Assembly: GCA_965153455.1 (NCBI GenBank)
Contig: OZ234496.1
Span: forward strand, 11,493,863 to 11,557,862
DNA from: Sphagnum compactum
Lineage: Eukaryota; Bryophyta; Sphagnopsida; Sphagnales
Length of the DNA stretch: 64,000 bases
Reading direction: 5' to 3'
Made by a program: the position numbers and the translations under genes. The notes beneath the pieces are model-generated. The model had not been told where the DNA came from, ran no database searches, and saw nothing but the letters and a program-made list of their open reading frames with translations. Below, piece by piece: positions 35,951 to 48,600 of the stretch; the stretch's first letter is position 1; each line of letters opens with the position of its first letter.

Positions 35951-38323
35951 TTGATTTAGTTGAAGATTTTCTTTGACTACGAATTGTCAAGTGGATGGAC
36001 CTCATCTATTGACATGTAATTTCATCCACCTTGATGAAATCATGGGAACTTAACTTACATTCTCAACAATTTCAAAATAATGGACATCCTACATGTTGAC
36101 ACATGACACATTATGAAAGAAACTATTGTAGTATGACATGTTGTCATTTCATTTGTCATGGTGAAATTGAAAGCACAACTTATATATTTTAATTATTTTA
36201 AAATAACATATGTCCGAAAATGATCAACTAGAACAAAAAAAATCCTAACTTTTATGCACATGGTATGAAACAAAGCAAAAGCAAGATCAATTTTATTGTA
36301 TGAGAAAACAAAACAAAGGTATCAAAAAGACACAAAACAAAGAAAATAAAAGGATCATATAGTTTGGTACTAAAAGCAATAAACTTATTAACTAGCAACT
36401 AAACGTAAAAAATACAAAATTGAATTAGTAAGTGTCCATGTCAAAACAAGCACTAAACCAATATTCAATAAAGAAAACTACATATCACTAACTATTGAGC
36501 CAATGTGTATATCCAATACTCCCATTCATTGGAATAACATGAAAATCATGTCAATGATCTTGGCTAGCTTTCTTTTCCTACTTCAGTGACAAATCAAAGA
36601 TTAAGTAAAGTACAAAAATGACAAAACTTGTTTGCTAACAAAGATTTTGTAAAATCATCAACTACTTGATTTCCCTTGGGTGAGGTGAAAACACCATTCA
36701 AAATTTATATCATAACATGTCTTCGTGTTGTTACATTTAGAATTTTGACTTTGCTTCAACTATAGTGGTCATTTTGTGGTTTGACTGTTAGCTTTTGTGG
36801 TCACTTGTTGATTATACATTTTAATTATGTTCAAACTTACCTAGTAAACCTTGTCAATCTAACGCATATTTGCCATTGTGTTTTGATTGGAAACAACTTC
36901 CAAATAGTGCATGGCATGTTCCTAGTTGATGTTTAGATTACAAAGGCAATGCAAGAGAAGTGCATGAACATGTGTGTGTGTGTGTGTGTGGGTGTGGGGG
37001 GGGGGGGGGGGGTGGGTGCATTTGGTAACCCAAATGTTGTGGCATTGTCCATTCCATCACGCACAAAAGCACAAAGATACAACAAGATTAAAGCATATGG
37101 GAATAATTTTCATGTGAATGATGCATTACATATGAAAGTGAGGTGGCATATATTTCAACCATAGTGATGATAATACCACTCAATGACATTTGGGACAACT
37201 ACAACATCTTGGAATCTTGAAAGATATTGTGGAATCATATTATAGTGTACGTAGTTTTGACCTTTGTAATGTTATTTTGATGTGACTAGGTGCAAAATGG
37301 CTTGGATAGTTGAGGTAATCCAACTTATAAAGGAAACAACAACAAAATTTAATGGCTATCTTTAGGTACATTTTGTTGGAAGGCAACAAACCATTTGTCA
37401 TTTTTTCATGAGTTCAACAATTTTTGTACCCAATGATTCATTCATCCTATGGTGTAAGATTAAATTGCACAAGGAGTTGTGGAATAGGCCCATGTTTCTT
37501 AACACCCATATGGAAAGCACATTAACACAAATGAATCATATGGACATGTGTTGGATGCATGAGGTGCCATGCCAAACACACTTATCAGTTTCAAATAATG
37601 TCAATGTAATACTCCTCTTTAAGGAGGAATCATTAATACTTAAAAAGCAAGACAACTTTGCATTGAAAGAAAATGCAAAAAAAATAAATTCTTGAAAATA
37701 AACTATTGTAGTGATGCAAAGACATGTGAACTTTGTGTAAAACATTTTTCAACCATTGTAATAGCCTTCATGATTACTTCAAACCAAGATGGGTACATTG
37801 TCCATCGTAAACATTATGTCACACAAGTTACAATTCAATTAGGATGAAGTGTTAAGGCAATATAATAAAAGATAAAAAAAATAAAAAATTGAAACAAAGA
37901 TCTAGTAAAGTTGGTAAAAAATCACAATATGATTGAAAAATCACAATATAGTTACAAGAAAGTCATAATAAAATTGTACTAAAATCAAAAGCATATGCAA
38001 TATTTCATCTATACATTCATAAACAAGATCCACCAAATAATCAAGCGATTGACTCATGTTACAATCATGTCATAACATATTCATAATGTGGAACATGGGT
38101 GATGACATGATGTGGCATGACATCCTCAATTGAATTTTGGACTATAGCTCAATTGAATTACTTTTGGAATAGCTCAATTCAACACCATTCATTGACCAAC
38201 ACCCTACACTTACCACATGGAATTTTTTTGAAATAAATGTAATTATGTAACTAAAACAAAGTAAAAAATAACATGTAATCAAAAACTTGTTGGGTCAAAA
38301 AAAGGGTTCTTTTTACTCTAGTG
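35951..38323. other. AT-rich intergenic DNA ending in a CACTA-like terminus
   Basis: Contains a (TG)n run (36971-36990) followed by a G-run (36996-37012). A 95-codon frame at 37408-37695 has no recognisable domain. The sequence ends ...TTCTTTTTACTCTAGTG at 38323, whose reverse complement CACTAGAGTAAAAAGAACC resembles the termini of the element at 7652-10785. No partner end was found. Confidence 0.3.
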
Positions 38324-41300
38324 ATGGGTTGATGCAATCCTTCGCATTGCAACTAAAATTGTCGAGGCACGTGAGCAATTTATATGAAGGATTATACAAA
38401 ATCCTCACTATAGCAATTTGAGTTTCTCATCAATGGAATTAATAAAATGAAGTTTTCAATCAAAATTTGAGAAGTTGGAGGGCATAGCTAGTAGTACAAA
38501 ATGGCATGGGATACACTTATAGTCAATGCTTTAGGAGTTGATTGTGAGTGTGAAACTTTTACGAGGCAACTTTTGTAGATGAGAATATTTTATGCACAAA
38601 AGACACATCGTTATTTGGCAGCCTATCAAACATCTTTAATGGATTGTTGTGTGCACTTGGAGCAAATGCCTAGCAAATTTGGAGGGCAACTTATATCCGT
38701 GAACATCCCTCTTAAAAAGTAGGAGGTATGCTAGTTCTAGTTTGTGAAAATCTCATAAAATTTTCATAGTGTATGTGAGGGCACATTAAACCATGTAATG
38801 TTTTCTTCAGTGCCCTGTGAGAGGGCGTTATGATTTCATGGTGGGCTCGATGAAAACCGTAACGCCTCTTGCTTTCATTTATGTGTCAATATTTTTTGCT
38901 GCATAAAACCCACAAGTGAGAGTATTATCTAAATTGGTCTTGCGCTCACACTCTTGCGTCATGCACCCTTATTTTGTTAATGGTCTTGAGTCTCGACCTT
39001 GAGCTTTAGTGAGAGAGATTTTCTCGCTAGGTTAAGATCCCTCCCCCATACATTACACCCTAAACTAAACACTTCCCAGGTTTAATTTACCTACTACCTA
39101 GCGCTTTGATGCCTCACCCAAGAAGGCGAAGGTACCATTGTAGGTAAACAATGGAGTATACCTATCATGGGTGGTTTGGTGAACATGGGACTATGAAATT
39201 TGGTTAGTGAGATGGAAATTAGCTTTAGAGGCCACTCTATATTGCTACTATTTTGAATGATCCATGCTAGCTAGGTCAAAAGAGAAGCACCTTTTTCTAG
39301 TCCCCAACTTACCTCATGAAACACGTCATAAATTAGGGTTTTTATATAAATTTTACAAGATAAGGTCCCCAAGATGATTCAAAGAGCACTTCAATCTCAT
39401 GTGAAATTTGGTCAAAGATAAGTCTTTGATTTTTAGGGTGGAACATTAGACACTCCCCCCCCCCCCCCCCTCTTCAAACTTTCCCATGGGTGTCACTACT
39501 ACATCATCCTACATGCTTGTGGTTGTGGGTTCAAATCTCAGGATTAGCTTGCAATTTTACATTATTTTGGTGTGCAAAAACATTAGAACATGCACAGTTC
39601 AAAACATGAACCATGTAGGGCACAAAATGACAAGCTCGCAAAGTTTGATGGGGGAATATAATGTCCTGCTTTCTACGATAGATAGATGGGCCAAATCATG
39701 GCTGGTTAAATCTCTCATTGGCATTACTTTTCAAAAAAAAAGTAATTGTTTGAGCATGCATCCCTTGAAGCAAAAAGGTAAACATGTCCACAAAGATGCC
39801 ATATCACATTGCAATTGGATATTGAAAAATTACATGACCCAATCAAATTACAAGTTTAGATTACCCCCAACCTTATCATGAATTCCATACTTGGAATTTA
39901 TAAATCAATAAATAATTTTTTTCAACTTATCATGGTTGACACAATTTGAATAAAGAAAACCCATCAAGGTTTTCAAATCCATATGAATCAATTTATTGAA
40001 AAAACTATTTCTTGATGTTGAGAAAGGCTTGAACCATAACAATTTTGCCACTTCAAGTGACAATTAACACCTTCACAAGATGTCTTTTTTTGGAATTCTC
40101 ACTTCCTCACCTTCATATATAAAGGTTGATACTTATTACATCCCACGCATCACCTACTATGATATTCATTTGTAACTCTCGGAAGGGGGGAATTTGATTT
40201 TGGAATTGAATCAAGTTTAAATTGTCTATATTATGAGCGTGCTTTCATTTTGCTTATCTTCAATTGCGATAATGTTTGTTTTGAAGCCTCATATACTAAT
40301 CAAAACAACGACCAAAGAGAAAATCTAATGGTGATAGACCTTGGGATTTTCAATTTCATTCTAACATTAATTCTCTTTAAATGTGAAAAAACGAAGGCTA
40401 AAAAAGAAACCCCACCTGAGATGGAAGGGGCTTGTCCTAAAATTGTATAAAAAAAATAGGCAATAGATTTTAAATCTAAATTTATGGGATTTCCCAAATA
40501 CATGTTCACTTATTGAAAACTTGATGTTTAACATTGATGAACATACAATAAATAATTGTTGGAAAATAATAATAAGATTTTGTGTCATGTCAATAATTTG
40601 ATTATTTGGTGGCACTCGACATAAATTGGGCATTACCATTTTTTGGAAAATTCGATGATGGTGGCTCATGTATATACATACAATAGCAAAACTTATCCTA
40701 CACCCCATGGTAAGCAAGCAAGCAAGCACGGAGGCAAAGGAGTATCAAAACCTTGACCTCGAGGGAAGGAAATGTCCCCTTGGTGGTGGGCTTTACTCAT
40801 CACAAAGCATGAGACAAAATGTTATCATGAACTTAAACATAAGTAAAATCACAAGGTGGAGGAGTGGCCATGTAGAAGAGGGTGCTTCCCACATGTCCAA
40901 GTATTGCCGGACACACTATGATATAATGTATATCTCGTACTTAGCACTTGTACGGTCCCCCCGGCATGTTTTACATGTTTTATCTGATAGGGGACATTCG
41001 AAGACCAAGCCCATTTTGTTTCTAAAGTGCCCAACAATAATATGGGGATTAAATATGGGGTGCTATTGGGAACTTCTGAGGGAACAAACAATCTCCCCTC
41101 CCCCGCCCGCCAAGGGGGGGGTAAAAAAAACCCTTTGGGATAGGGGGTTTAAGGATGTCACCATTGTGCTCCTCTTTCCTACTTGATGACACCATTGCCA
41201 TCTCACTTTGGCTCACTTTGTTACTTCGTCATATTACTCATTGCTTTATTATTTATTACCTCACTAGGCCTATTGCCTTTTGTTCATTGTTTGACAACTC

Positions 41301-42044
41301 CATCACCTTCAATTCATTTGTTCCATTGTGTTGCGTGTTGTGTTTGTTGCTTGGGGTTCATCATATTGTGTATGTTCCTCAATGCCTCCATTGTCATTGT
41401 CAAGTGCTCCATCTTTTTTGCTCCATCATCTAGTGTTTTTTCTAGGTGACTTTTTCATGCCAAAGTTCACCTTGTTCATCACACTTTTGTTAGTCGAGCA
41501 CAATAGAGGTTCATCATCCTAATGATGGCTTCAAACCGAAGGTATGTATTTTTGTTTGTCTTTATCATTTGTGTTTGTTTGGTAGGTTTTTAGGAGTTAT
41601 TATTTGTGTTTGTTAGGTTTAGGGGTGTTTCTTAGTTTGTTGTTTTTGTTGGGCTTTACATTAATTTGAAAGTAGGCATCTAGAAATGATGATAATTGTG
41701 AAAGAAATGTAGAATTTATCACATTATGCTAAGTGTTGTCAAGAAATTTGAAAGCCAAAAAACTTTAGAGTGAAAGATTGAAGGTGAAATGTTCTTTTGT
41801 CATTTTTGTTAAAATTTAGAGGTAAGTTGATAATGAAAATCAGAGACGTTGAAATTAATGATCTTTTCCAATTTTTGCTGATTGAATTTAGTGATAAATC
41901 AGGTCTAAAATGAAAGATTGAGACATTGATGTTTTGTTGCTTTTTCCAAATGGATTCAAAGGTAAGTTGGGCCATAGTTGCAAACCTTTTTCAAGTTTGG
42001 AGGTTGGGCAATTTTACCATAGAATATCAATCAAAATCCTTGGA
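38324..42044. other. intergenic DNA
   Basis: No gene recognised. A 172-codon frame at 40668-41186 has no family resemblance and sits in mixed-composition repeat-like DNA. A 16-base C-run lies at 39455-39470. An imperfect hairpin (AGAGGGCGTTA / TAACGCCTCT) lies near 38820-38870. Confidence 0.35.
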
Positions 42045-42360
42045 TATTTTGTCGCCTTCTAATTATCAAGCTAAAGAGTATGTTAAGTACATATGGTATG
42101 TTGAAAAAATAATAATTTAATTTTATGATTTTAGTTGGGTCAATTGCATCTTCAACATTCCTCACAACTTCAAGTACTAAAATTAAATTTTAAAATAAAT
42201 ATAAAATATCAAAATTTGACGGATTCTTTTTTTAAGGTGACCTTAATATTTGCATATTAAAAATATCAGTAATAATAAGGTGGGAAAGGAAATTCTTTCA
42301 CAAAATATCCCAACAATATATTTTTTTGACGCATGTAATTTTAACATTTAGTGTGACCCT
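42045..42360. repeat. dispersed repeat, fourth family, copy 2
   Basis: Diverged direct copy of 35575-35950, recognised by TATGTTAAGTACATATGGTATGTTG, CATTCCTCACAACTTCAAGTAC, AAATATCAAAATTTGA and TTGCATATTAAAAAT. Confidence 0.45.
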
Positions 42361-43204
42361 TGGGTCAAAATCTCATGTAAGATTGTAGTTTATTTTTATT
42401 TTTATTTTTATGATGTTTGTTTTTCCAAAGGCAAAAATAATTTAGTTTATTGATTGAAACCTCACGAAAGGACTAATTTAAATCCATCCAAACCTAATCA
42501 CTAAACATAACCACTAACCAAGAATTGAGTGAAGCTTTAAAAATGAATAATATAAAACCAAATGATCCAAACATGCCCCCACAATTGGTAACCCACAATA
42601 TCCTTTTTAATAAAAAAATGAAGAACCACCCAAACACTATTTTGTGACCATATCTTATAATGTTTTGAATTACTATATGTGAAAGATTACTAAAAATGTA
42701 TAACACAACCAAATGATAATAATAATAATAATAATTGCTCACTTGTGAAAGAGTTTAACTAGGAAAAATCATAATTTAATGATACTAAAATCCTCCAAAT
42801 TGCATTGTTTTTTACTCAAACAAAGTTTTCATATTCTATTTGGTTTACATTCTAATAAATTAATAAAACCTTGTTTGAGTTCACTTAGTTGCAAGGGAGG
42901 TCCGAGTACTAGTATGTTTCTTCTTGGGGAGGTGCACCCGAGAGGGCGTGGGCCCCAGGGTGTTCCCAAACGTTCCCAAACAAGTACTGGAACCTCCCCT
43001 TATGTAAACAACTCTCTTTTTAATTTCCTTGCGGTCTTTCCTGTTTCGTAATAAAGAAATATTTCCATGGGAACATGGGAACATATATAATTGGGGAACA
43101 TATATCTCCTACACCTTAGGTAAATCTTGAACTCCAATTTCCTTTGATATGGCCACAATTTATTTTCTGGTATCTAAATTTTCTCTTGTAAATAAAGTTC
43201 ATCC

Positions 43205-43570
43205 TTTAAGTCACCTCGTCTGTGGGCCCTAGTTTGACCTTGTAATCAATGGTTTTATCCCCAATGTTTCATCCCCAATTTGAGTGCAGCTGTGAATTGA
43301 CAAAAACTGGGTATCAGTTCACAATATTTGCAGGAGTTTTTTATTCAGACAAAAACTTTGATTTAATGAAGAATATGAGCAAAAGCAGTGAAGGCTCAGG
43401 TAAGGCAAATCCAAAACTGGGGGCAAACCTTTTTAAGTGAGACAACCCAGTTTGGTCCCCTCCTCCCCCTTTTTTTTTTTTTGGGGGGGGCATCCTGTTG
43501 TGCTGTTTTCATCCTGACTTTTGATTTCATCCCCAGTTCTTTTTTTGGAAAAAACTGGGGATCAGTACCC
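43205..43570. repeat. dispersed repeat, third family, copy 2
   Basis: Direct copy of 32886-33260: GCCCTAGTTTGACCTTGTAATC, CATCCCCAATT, AACTGGGTATCAG, TTTGCAGGA, AAGAATATGAG, ATCCAAAACTGGG, TTGGTCC and TTTTCATCCTGA are all in the same order. A T-run and a G-run (about 43470-43490) interrupt it. Confidence 0.65.
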
Positions 43571-43859
43571 CCCGAGTTCTGGTTACTTTGCAGATAACTC
43601 TAATGGGCCCTAAACTTGGGGCCACTCATCATTACCCCAGGTAGGTATAGGTCTCACTCTAGTTAACAAGCCATACATTGTGGGCAAAGTGTGTGGCTCA
43701 GTTTTAGCCTGACCTGACCATGGTAGGTACATAAAGTTGACAGCCAAAAGGAAGCAGAAAATTTCCCAGGTCAGGTTCCAGAGATTTTGAACCCCTGACC
43801 GAAAAGGGGGGGTGGAAAACAGGTCATGAAAAAGTAGTAGTTATAGTGGGTCAATGGAA

Positions 43860-44300
43860 AATTACTAGGTAGTAGGTAGGTAGGTAGGTAGGTAGTAGCG
43901 CCTTTTTTTTCACTGGCTATATATAGCCAGAAAGCTATATTTTGAAATTAAAGTGCTAAATGAAGTGTTTTTTTGAGGTTCTCAATAGCCATATTTTGAC
44001 CAAAATTTAAGAAAAATCATCAAATTTCCATGAATGAGTTCAAGTAGATTAGCCAAAAAGAAGGGATTATGTTTAATAAAATTTTATTTTCATGTTTAGG
44101 TTGTAGCCAAATTTGGCTAAATCTTCTTGTAGATCATTGCCACTTTGGCTACTTCACAAAATTGACAAAAATGAAAAACACTGGGTAGTGAGTAGGTACC
44201 CTCTAGTGTCGGCCTGCTGAGTAGGTAGTCTCTGTCCTAGGTAGTAGTAAGTAGGAAATAGTAAACTAGTTAGTTAGTAGGTAGTAGGTAGAGAGAAGCC
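43860..44300. repeat. GTAG/GGTA microsatellites flanking second-family copy 2
   Basis: (GGTA)n occurs at about 43868-43900 and TAGTAGGTAG-rich sequence at about 44190-44300. Between them, 43955-44165 is a direct copy of 30225-30460 (GTTTTTTTGAGGTTCTCAATAGCC ... GGCTAAATCTTC ... GCCACTTTGGCT). Confidence 0.55.
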
Positions 44301-44451
44301 AAAAGAAATATTTTTAAAATATCAGAAAAAAGGTACTTAGTACTTACCTCTATGCAAAAGATGTGCTCTCTCTTTTGCACAAGCCATTTCTTTTGATGCA
44401 ACAAAACAACAAAAGAAACGTTTCCAACGAGTGTGTAGCAGCCATGCAAAG

Positions 44452-44457
44452 CACGTG
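44452..44457 (+). promoter_or_regulatory. G-box (CACGTG) upstream of the JAZ gene
   Basis: A palindromic CACGTG in the context AGCACGTGCGC lies 1.2 kb before the chosen ATG. G-boxes are the established binding sites of MYC2-type bHLH factors, which JAZ proteins repress and which in turn activate JAZ genes. Its use here is inferred. Confidence 0.35.
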
Positions 44458-45657
44458 CGCTTTAGATATCTACCCTATATTTCATCGCCCGTGGGTGTGG
44501 CGGACGGGGGCCTGCTAAGTACCAAGCACGGGTCAGAGGGGGGGGGGGGGTGGGGAAAGAGAGTAGGGCAGGGATTTTTTTTTAATTTTTTAATTTTGTT
44601 TTTCATATTAATATGAAAGTTTTAAAAAGAAAAGCTTAATTCTACTTCACTTTTTTTTTGGCTACCATACTACAACACTATAGATAAATCTGTCGATATT
44701 TCAAATAAAACTGTAGAAATTTGGTGACTATAAAAAACCAAAAAAAAACACATATATGTTTAGCCATTTAGAAAAAAACATTTAGCCAACTCACTAAATT
44801 TAGCCAGAAAAAAAAACGGGCGGGGCAAGGGTGTGAGGACCCGGCCCGTGCTCTCTTCTTCTTCTCTTTTCTCGCGAAAGGGACTTTTTCTGTTCTTCGG
44901 TCTTCGTCTGCCTTTTGCTTGTTGTTGCCCTGTGCTGGTTTTGTGGTCTTCTGCCCACACTCTCTCTCTCTCTCTCTCTTCATCCCTCCGTGTCTGCTGG
45001 AGAAGATTGCAGCAGGAATTTGTGGCTTAAGTATTGCTTGTCGCAATCATTACCCATCTCTTCTTGTGTTCCTTTGGTTTGTTATATTATTGTGTTGGAC
45101 GCTGTGAATGACTTACTGACTGACTGACTGACTGACGGACTCTTGGATCATGATGCTTGCGCTTGGAGTTTTGTCTTCTTGGGGATCCTGCAGATCATGG
45201 TGTAGATCATGAGTGATCATTGTGTGCTCTTGTTTGGAAGCCCTTCTACACGCTAATTCTCGGACATCTAGAGGAGGATTTTTCGGGCTTTTGGGTTTGG
45301 TGTTTTGGTTTTATTTTTTCCGTTTCTTTCTTTGTTCTTCTTTTGGTTTTGGGTTTGTGTGTGTTGGGCTTTCTCTCACATCCCTCATGACTTCGACGAT
45401 GCGTGTGACACTGTCGAAAGCGGGGAGGTTTTCGTTTTGTGCGATTTCCAGGCTCAGAGATCTTTCTTAGTGGTTGGTTGGCCTCCGGGTTGGATCTACC
45501 ATTGGGTTCAAGAAGGTCGGGGAAAGGGGGGTTGGAAGGTACTTATTTTGTAGCGGCCGGCCGGCGAGCGAACGAAGCAAAAGAGAAACCCGTGCGGGAG
45601 GAGACATACAACAGGAATCTGCTGCGCTTTGAGGTTGAGGTTCACGCCGCTGCTGCT
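44458..45657 (+). promoter_or_regulatory. promoter and long 5' leader of the JAZ gene
   Basis: Composition rises in GC from about 44820. It contains a G-run (44538-44550), a (CT)10 tract (44960-44979), which is common in plant 5' leaders, and a (TGAC)5 tract (45117-45136). Several upstream ATG frames are present, including 45213-45470 and one in frame with the gene from 45439. The transcription start cannot be fixed. Confidence 0.4.
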
Positions 45658-48600
45658 ATGACCAGAGAGCCGTTAGCTGTGGACTTTTTGGGCCTGGGCA
45701 ACAGCTTGGTTGAGAAAGATAGGGGTGGTAGCCAAGCAGGGGAGGCTGACAAGGCGACAACTCTTGTGAAGCCGATTGCAAGCGTACCAGAGAAGCCGGT
45801 GGTGGGAATGTCGAATCTTGTGACTTTCTCGGAAAGTGAAAAATCTCTGGAGAGAGAAAACTCCATATCTCGACTTCGCCAAGGTGATGATATAAAGTTA
45901 CACGCTCAGAACTTCTCTTGGTAGTGCAGGAGTCAGTTGCTGCTGCTGCTGTGCTATTTCAGTGTAGGACCCTCGCAAAATGGTCCCTGTCTGATCAGGA
46001 TAGTAACATGCAGATTCTTTCGCTAGTTTGCCTTAGGAATGAAGCTTGCATCCTTTTTTTGTCTGGGTGATGGCCATGTGCTGTAAACTGATCCTCTTGC
46101 TGCAGTGGTAGGTTTTTTTTTAGGGTTAGAGATTTGTCCTTAGTTCATGCAAAGCGGCTGTCAAATCCTCACCCTAATGTGCAAAATGGTCCAATTTCTC
46201 TGACTAGGTCATGTGTTGCTCCTGATGGGTTGAAGAGATCCCCATCTGTTCTCCATCTGAGATATGAGATCCGGTCCTGTTTTGAATCAACAAAATGCGG
46301 CCATAGTTGCTGCATCTGTGATTACCCTGACCTAAGGGTTTCAATGTTCTGCATCTGCCTTGGTTGTCACTGTGAATCCTTTGGCTCTAGGTTGCCACTG
46401 TATATGTTAGCATGAAGAAAAACACAGGGTTTTAAGTGAGGGAAGCATCTTTGGATAGTGATGTCTGTCTGGGACTGTTGCATATGAAAGTGGGTCCTTA
46501 TAAGCTGGTGTCTGTGCCTGCAGGTAGTCCCTCCTTCCAACTTGGGAGAGTGAAGCCACCTGCAAGTGGAAGGGACGAGGAGATGCAAAGTGGCATCATG
46601 GTTAACAGCTCAGAGAAGAATGCTCTTAAAAAACCTTTGGAAGAGCTCACAGATGCTGACATTTTGCAGCTGACCCGTGAGGATTGTCGACAGTATCTGA
46701 AAGAAAGAGGAGGTACTGATGTAATTCCTGTTTTGTGATGTATTTATTTGTTCCCTATGACTTCAACCTGGATCCAAAACTTCGATGCTCAGTCAGATTG
46801 AGGAGCTACAAGTGATTTTTTGGTCTTGTAAAGGAGATAATCTTTCAGCTATGGCAGTTGTTATCTACATGACCTAGCAGTCCAGTTTGCTCCAATAATC
46901 AAAACTTGTACCCTTTTTCCAGATATGTTAGCATTCTGCATATATCCACTGACAGAAGTCACTGGTAACCCACAGGCATGCAGATGCCCTCATGGAATAA
47001 GCAACAGGCTGTTCAGCAAGTCTTTTCCCCCAGACATTCCCCTGATCCTCGAGGTGAAGATGAGAAGCCAGTGAAGAGGGAGTACACGCATGTCCCTCGT
47101 CATATTCCCTCTCCTTCATTGGCTGAATGGGAGCATACCATGACACCTGCCCATCCTCCTGTACGTGCCATTCAATCTCTTTTCTTTTGCATTGCTGAGA
47201 AAATCTTCAAATTTTGGTTACCTTTGTTGGAGTTTTTTTGGTCTCACGTCCTTCAAGAATGTGATGTCACTGCATTTGTTAAATGCAAGCTAGTTGGCTT
47301 TGACAGGTATCCAAACATGGAGGGCTGGCAGGGGGCTTTAATGATGTTGTGCGAGGCCATATGAGGACATCACTGCTTGCCAATAGTCTTCAAGCACCAA
47401 GAGTTGTTCCAAACACAGCCTCGCAGATGTCCTCCTTTGGGGAAGAAGCACAGAGAAGCGCTCAGCCTTCCCCCAAGCACGCGGGTGCAGGTGTAGACTC
47501 GCATCTCTCTTTAAGAGTCCCAGCCATGCAGCAAAACCAGCCTGTTGCGGGTCATGGTGTAGGATTTGGTCACCTATTACCAGCACTTAATGGAGTTGCA
47601 AAGGCAAACGACAGTTCTGAGAGAGGGATGGCTATAACTGGTCAGCAGCCTCCTCAGATGCAAGGCAGGAATATGCAAAGCTCCTCAAGGTTCTCCTCTC
47701 TTGGCAACCTTGCATCTCTCTCTTTGCATATCATGGTGGTTCAAAAATCTGTCATTAAATTCAGCAGTTACAGATGTAGTGTGTACATTTTAGATCTACC
47801 TGATCAGAGAGATGGTCACTCACTTGAGAGTTTCTTGTTGTTCCATGCAGCAGACTGGCCTACACAGGTGGAATGGGGATGCAGCAGCGCACTGCACAAC
47901 TCACTATCTTTTATGCAGGCGTGGTTAACGTATATGACGACATTTCTCTTGAGAAGGTGGGGGTGGGCTTTCTTTTTCTGTTTTGAAAATATCCCACTCT
48001 GTAATCACATAGCAGGATTCAGGTCTTCCAACATGTCCAATATTGGACCAATATCTGAGTATTTTTCTTTAACATTTGCAGGCACAGGCTATTATGATGA
48101 TGGCCGGTAATGCAAATAGTCAGTCTTCAACCCACACAGATGCTCCTACAAGTGTGGGTTCCTCTCGTCCTTTCTCTGCCCCCATGTCAGGACCACAACC
48201 ATCTCCAGCTTCTCCAGCACCTCCCACCACACAGACTACCACCACAGCAGGAGTAACTGTGCCATCAGCAGCAGTGCCACCACCAGAGTTGCTGCCTGTG
48301 CTTATTGCTAGTACTCTCCGACAACCCACAGTTAGAAATGTTCAGATAGGTAAGCTCTCATCTCACATTCTAATTTTGCAGTGTCTACAGGGACATATGG
48401 GATTGTCAAGATATGTGTTTTAGGTTTTTGCCAGGTAGTGGATGCTTTCATTGGTGATTGAGAGTCAAAACAACGTGGAGTGCACAAATTATTGATGAGG
48501 TTTTGCTGTTGTTATGACAGAGCTTCCACAGGCCAGAAAGGCATCCCTGGCTCGATTTTTGGAGAAGCGAAAAGACAGGTGACGATAAGTTCAGGCTCCT

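Noticed and set aside
39527-39550. tRNA or SINE B-box (GGGTTCAAATCTC)
   Set aside because: No matching A-box or cloverleaf upstream, and no poly-A tail or duplication.
40668-41186. 172-codon ORF as a gene
   Set aside because: No family resemblance, no conserved motif, and it includes simple CCCC-type runs. Longest-ORF status alone is not evidence.
45213-45553. Phe-rich ORFs upstream of the JAZ ATG as separate genes
   Set aside because: They lie in the pyrimidine-rich 5' leader, and low complexity explains them.
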